A stretch of 16,828 bases of DNA from Anaerolineales bacterium. GTDB lineage: Bacteria; Chloroflexota; Anaerolineae; Anaerolineales; UBA11657. The DNA lies in the NCBI GenBank assembly GCA_947503585.1, contig CANNEJ010000004.1, positions 1-16,828 on the forward strand, in the 5' to 3' direction. Within the stretch, counting starts at the first letter, position 1; each line of letters opens with the position of its first letter. Below are positions 13,836 to 16,828 of the stretch, piece after piece. The notes beneath the pieces are model-generated. The model had not been told where the DNA came from and searched no databases. It worked only from the letters and a program-made list of their open reading frames with translations. A program made the translations under genes and the position numbers.

Positions 13836-14584
13836 ACTGCGGACCCGTCCGCGGTGCGCAGCCGCTGCATTGCTTCTCCGCCGGCAGCGGGCACCACGCG
13901 CCCCTCGCTAAGAAACACGGCGCTGTCAAACTCGGCCGCCAGCCCGCTCACATCATGCGTCGCAACCAGCAGAGTGCGCCCGCGCCCGCGCAGTTCGTCC
14001 ATCACGGCAGCCATCACAGCACGCGTCTCCGCGTCAACTGCAATCAGCGGCTCATCCAGCAGCAGCACCTCGGCCTCCTGCGCCAGGGCACGCGCGAGCA
14101 GCGCACGCTGCTGCTGGCCGCCGCTTAGCTGCGAAATCTGGCGCCCGGCCATCTGCGCCAGCCCCAGCCGCGCAATCAACGCGTCGCAGATTGCGTGGTC
14201 TTGCTGTGCAGGCCGGCGCAGCCAGCCCAGATGCACATAGCGCCCGGTAAGCACCAGCTTGCGCAGGTCGATGGGGAAACGCCAGTCAATCTCGCCGTGC
14301 TGCGGGAGGTAGGCCACGCGGTGATGGCAGGCGCCGATTGGCCGCCCGCAAACACGTACGCGCCCGCTAAAAGGCAGCAAGCCGGCAATCGCCTTCAGCA
14401 ATGTGGACTTGCCGGCGCCGTTGTGGCCCACCAGCGCCACACGCGCACCCACCGGCACGCTCAGGTGCACTTGCTGCAATGCCAGCGTAGCAGCACCCGG
14501 ATAGCTCACGCTATCCAAATCCAGCTCCAGCGCGGGCGCACCCGCAACCGGGTCTACGTGCCGGCGATTGCCATAGGGAAACAT
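13832..14584 (-). CDS. znuC: Zinc/manganese ABC transporter ATP-binding protein (ZnuC/MntA-like)
   Basis: 250 residues. Walker A G-H-N-G-A-G-K-S-T (53-61), Q-loop Q95 in A-Y-L-P-Q-H-G-E-I-D-W-R-F-P-I-D, signature L-S-G-G-Q-Q-Q-R (153-160), Walker B L-L-L-D-E-P (174-179) and switch H210 (A-T-H-D-V) are intact. The E-I-D-W-R-F-P stretch is typical of ATPases of the ABC-3 metal importers. About 18 residues (M-F-P-Y-G-N-R-R-H...) precede the ABC fold; no better internal start is seen. It begins nine bases after the binding-protein stop and its own stop overlaps the permease start, so all three genes form one operon in the order binding protein, ATPase, permease. Confidence 0.92.
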   Translation of the reverse strand: MFPYGNRRHVDPVAGAPALELDLDSVSYPGAATLALQQVHLSVPVGARVALVGHNGAGKSTLLKAIAGLLPFSGRVRVCGRPIGACHHRVAYLPQHGEIDWRFPIDLRKLVLTGRYVHLGWLRRPAQQDHAICDALIARLGLAQMAGRQISQLSGGQQQRALLARALAQEAEVLLLDEPLIAVDAETRAVMAAVMDELRGRGRTLLVATHDVSGLAAEFDSAVFLSEGRVVPAAGGEAMQRLRTADGSAV

Positions 14585-14593
14585 GCCGGTGAG

Positions 14594-15559
14594 TTACTTG
14601 CCCAGCGCCCCCGCAATGACAGAAATGTTATTGCGCATCATTTTCAAATAAGTCTCGCCGGCAGAACCGGGTTCGCCAAGTGCGTCAGTATACAGTTCCG
14701 GCGCAAGGCTTACGCCCGCTTCGAGGGCAATCTGGTCCATCAACTGCGAGTTGTGGGTGTTCTCCGTGAAGACTGCCGGTACGCCCGCTGCTTTGATTGC
14801 CTGTACCAGTTCCGCCACCTCGGCTGCTGACGGGTCTGCTGCCTCAGTGCTGAGGGAGGCCAGCCCGCTGCCCGCAACTTCAAACCCGTAGCGCGCGGCA
14901 AAATATCCGAGCGCGTCGTGCGAAGTGAACAGTATGCGCTGTGCAGCGGACAGCGCATTTGCCTGCGCAAATATGTCCGCATCCAATTTCTCCAGTTCTG
15001 CAGTGTAGGCCGCTGCGTTGGCCTCATAGGTAGTTGCGTTGGCCGCATCAGCCTTTATCAACGCGTCGCGCACATTCTTTGCTGCCAGAATCCAATTGGA
15101 AACACTTTGCCAGATATGCGGATCAGCCTCGCCGTCATGATCTTCGTCTTCAGCGGAATGATCATCTGCTTCGTCCGCGGCATGTGCTTCACCTTCTTCA
15201 TCCGCCGCCAGCGGTTCGATGCCCGCGCTGACGGCCACCCGCTGCGCCTTGGAGTCCGATGCCGTAAACGCGGCGTCCAGCCAGCCCTCAAACTCCAGGC
15301 CGTTTTCAAACAGCAGCCCCGCCTTGGCAATCTGCTCCATATCCTGCGGCGTGGGTTCAAATGTGTGCGCATCGCCGCCAGCGCCCACCAGCACCAGCAG
15401 CGCGATCTTGTCACCGCCCACATTCTTCACAAGGTCGCCAAGAATGCTATGCGTAGCCACAACCTGCAGCACGCCGCCCGCCTTTGGCACCGCGGGGGCC
15501 GCACAACCTGCGGCCAGCACCCCGGCTGTGGCAATTAGTGCAAAAAGTTTTCTTATCAT
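14594..15559 (-). CDS. znuA: Zinc-type ABC transporter substrate-binding lipoprotein (ZnuA/TroA family)
   Basis: 321 residues from the ATG at 15559, preceded by AGGAG (complement at 15568-15572) eight bases away. The frame is open further upstream, but only this start gives a clean signal peptide: M-I-R-K-L-F, a hydrophobic core and lipobox L-A-A-G-C (Cys19). Cluster A-I landmarks: H65 (D-A-H-T-F-E-P-T-P-Q-D), H148 (D-P-H-I-W-Q-S), H214 (T-S-H-D-A-L-G-Y-F) and D292 (Y-T-D-A-L-G) are the expected metal ligands; three His plus Asp fits the zinc-type TroA/ZnuA pattern better than manganese binding proteins, which carry Glu at the third site. Residues 119-146 are an Asp/Glu/His-rich loop directly before the second ligand, as in ZnuA. 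It captures zinc outside the membrane and delivers it to ZnuB. Confidence 0.93.
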   Translation of the reverse strand: MIRKLFALIATAGVLAAGCAAPAVPKAGGVLQVVATHSILGDLVKNVGGDKIALLVLVGAGGDAHTFEPTPQDMEQIAKAGLLFENGLEFEGWLDAAFTASDSKAQRVAVSAGIEPLAADEEGEAHAADEADDHSAEDEDHDGEADPHIWQSVSNWILAAKNVRDALIKADAANATTYEANAAAYTAELEKLDADIFAQANALSAAQRILFTSHDALGYFAARYGFEVAGSGLASLSTEAADPSAAEVAELVQAIKAAGVPAVFTENTHNSQLMDQIALEAGVSLAPELYTDALGEPGSAGETYLKMMRNNISVIAGALGK

Positions 15560-15567
15560 TGAGCCCG

Positions 15568-15572
15568 CTCCT
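15568..15572 (-). promoter_or_regulatory. Ribosome binding site fixing the znuA start
   Basis: The minus strand reads AGGAG eight bases before the ATG at 15559, agreeing with the signal-peptide start and against the 63-codon longer frame. Confidence 0.75.
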
Positions 15573-15711
15573 ATGGAAAATAAAATAGCGGCGCAGGAAA
15601 CAATCATCGCGGCTGCCCAACATGCAGCGCAAGCCGGCGCGTTATGCCCATACTCCGAACGATGGATGTTACAGCTCCGTGGAGCGGACGGTTGTGTAAT
15701 TTGGCACGCCG

Positions 15712-15735
15712 GCCGGTGTGCGGTTTTACACCGGC
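15712..15735. terminator. Perfect 8-bp hairpin between the regulator gene and znuA
   Basis: GCCGGTGT (15712-15719) and ACACCGGC (15728-15735) pair around an eight-base loop, 17 bases past the regulator stop (minus strand). No U-tract follows in the minus direction, so it is a terminator candidate at best. The rest of the 193-base gap carries a short palindrome GCTCC-GT-GGAGC (15674-15685), which could be an operator for the metal operon. I do not see a convincing Zur box or clear -35/-10 pair there. Confidence 0.4.
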
Positions 15736-15752
15736 GCCCAAGGCGCAAAAGA

Positions 15753-16700
15753 CTAGTGCCGCAGGAGATGGGAGGAATTTGCCGGCAGAGCCGTCAGGCA
15801 AAAGCGCTCCGCCTCGCCTTTGCCCACCTGCACCAGCTCGCCGCGCGTGCGCAGGTCACCCAAAGTGCGCGTGATGGTAGTGCGCGTAGCGCCGACGGCC
15901 GCAGCCAGCTGGGCGTGCGTGATGCGCACGTTTACCAGGTGGCCGCTGGCATGCACCTCGCCAAACTGCTCCGCCAGCAGCGCCAGCAGCCCCATAATGC
16001 GCTGGTCCAGATGCGGGCGCGCCTGCATCGCCGCCCATGCTTCCATTTGCTGCATGCGCAAGCGCAGGCGCAATGGAAAATCCGGCAGCGCGCAGGCACC
16101 TTCCCAGCTGTTGAAGCTGATTTCAACATCGGTATGCGCGCGCAGCTGTAAACTGCAGGCATCATGCGGATGGCCCACCAGCGTCTGGCCGGGTCCGCAT
16201 AAGCCCAGCAGCACTTCAGCGCCATCCGCGTGCACCATGCTAATTGCCACAACGCCGGCGCCTACCTCAAGCACTGTATTGCTTTCCGGCGCAATTTGTT
16301 CGCCACGCTGATAACTGTGCTTGCGCAGTCGCGCAGCTGCATCCGGCACGTCGGCCAGCGCCGCTCCTGGCTGGGCTTCCAGCCTTTGCAAAATGAGCTC
16401 CGGCGGGCTGGCGCCGGGCAGCACGGCTGTGGCGCCCGCCTGATACGCTGCGATAACCAGCGCCGGATCATCGTTGCGGTTCCACGCCAGCCATTGCCAG
16501 CGCCGCGCAGCCAGAGCCGGCCCCAGCATGGATAGTGGCGGGGATTGCGCACCCAACCCTGCCACAAGTTGAACATGCATGGCCGGGTTCAAGTCCGGCA
16601 GTTGCGTCGTACAAATAAAGCCAGCGCCGCTCGCGGACACAGCAGCAGCGAGGTCCATAGCCGCCCGATCAAGTGCGCCCAGATAAATAATATGCCGCAT
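15753..16700 (-). CDS. Crp/Fnr-family regulator with receiver-like N-terminal domain
   Basis: 315 residues, about 85-95 longer than ordinary Crp/Fnr proteins. Residues 1-109 look like a degenerate response-regulator receiver: alternating strands and helices, ending in D-P-A-L-V-I-A-A-Y-Q-A-G-A-T-A-V-L-P-G-A-S-x-x-E-L, which resembles the alpha4-beta5-alpha5 part of receivers. No convincing acidic pocket or phospho-Asp is seen. Residues about 122-210 form a cyclic-nucleotide-binding-like beta barrel (Y-Q-R-G-E-Q-I-A...G-L-C-G-P-G-Q-T-L-V-G-H), without the full cAMP-binding signature. Residues 212-245 are the dimer helix. Residues 257-292 are the Crp-type helix-turn-helix (T-H-A-Q-L-A-A-A-V-G-A-T-R-T-T-I-T-R-T-L). 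No Fe-S cysteine set of the FNR type is evident. It sits just upstream of the zinc importer in the same direction and may control it or itself. No ribosome site is seen before the ATG. Confidence 0.85.
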   Translation of the reverse strand: MRHIIYLGALDRAAMDLAAAVSASGAGFICTTQLPDLNPAMHVQLVAGLGAQSPPLSMLGPALAARRWQWLAWNRNDDPALVIAAYQAGATAVLPGASPPELILQRLEAQPGAALADVPDAAARLRKHSYQRGEQIAPESNTVLEVGAGVVAISMVHADGAEVLLGLCGPGQTLVGHPHDACSLQLRAHTDVEISFNSWEGACALPDFPLRLRLRMQQMEAWAAMQARPHLDQRIMGLLALLAEQFGEVHASGHLVNVRITHAQLAAAVGATRTTITRTLGDLRTRGELVQVGKGEAERFCLTALPANSSHLLRH

Positions 16701-16709
16701 GATTAAAGC

Positions 16710-16738
16710 AGGGTAGCGGTCGTTGTGCCCCGTGTCAA
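16710..16738 (-). promoter_or_regulatory. Promoter of the Crp-like regulator gene
   Basis: Minus strand: a perfect -35 TTGACA (complement at 16733-16738), a 17-base spacer, then TACCCT (complement at 16710-16715), a 3/6 match to the -10 consensus. The expected start of transcription is near 16703, only about three bases before the ATG at 16700. The -35 overlaps one arm of a short inverted repeat TCAAG-N15-CTTGA (16735-16759), a possible regulator site. The remaining bases to the window end show no gene. Confidence 0.5.
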
Positions 16739-16828
16739 GCCGGCTTCTCCGTTACTTGAAGTCCGGCGCTACGCTAATGCCCGGCACGCAGCCGTAAAAG
16801 GACACGACAAGGCAATTTGATTTTGTCC

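Noticed and set aside
15560..15748. 63-codon N-terminal extension of the zinc-binding lipoprotein
   Set aside because: The start at 15559 gives a clean lipoprotein signal peptide and a full AGGAG.

Overview
The window is 16.8 kb of GC-rich bacterial chromosome, densely coded, with no gene-free stretch over 300 bases. I see no rRNA, tRNA, insertion sequence, phage gene or CRISPR array. The best guess for the host is a member of Chloroflexota (Anaerolineae-like). The reasons are two lipoproteins with Thr/Pro-rich linkers after the lipid cysteine, a LysM-M23 wall hydrolase with a G-G-P-H / A-L-D-F-A-P metal site, a TrpB2-type tryptophan synthase beta chain, and a Crp-like regulator with an extra N-terminal domain. 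This rests on protein style only; no marker gene is present.

Plus-strand half (1-11033). A 5'-truncated beta-propeller lipoprotein with twelve PD40-type repeats ends in a likely terminator. Next come a LysM/lysozyme-like/M23 lipoprotein, an endonuclease IV-like TIM barrel, a YgeY-type M20 metallohydrolase and an alpha/beta hydrolase, close together or overlapping. A new transcription unit then appears to start at a good -10 box and a palindrome in front of trpB2. The TrpB2 protein carries a Lys/Ala-rich, histone H1-like N-terminal tail encoded by a 39-bp tandem repeat. After it come a strong 41-nt hairpin, a fumarylacetoacetate hydrolase-family enzyme, an NAD-dependent epimerase (ATGA overlap) and an orphan polar-amino-acid-type ABC ATPase.

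Minus-strand half (16700-11100, in reading order). A Crp/Fnr-family regulator with a degenerate receiver-like N-terminus has a promoter placed so that its mRNA would be almost leaderless. It is followed by a zinc/manganese ABC importer operon (binding lipoprotein, ATPase, permease), then moaB, a DUF169 protein and a DUF2237 protein. The two halves converge at about 11034-11099.

Most genes are recognisable families. The least ordinary items are the TrpB2 tail, the pseudo-receiver/Crp fusion with its near-leaderless promoter, the three-domain wall hydrolase, and the perfect or near-perfect hairpins in several short intergenic gaps. I found no defence or mobile system.
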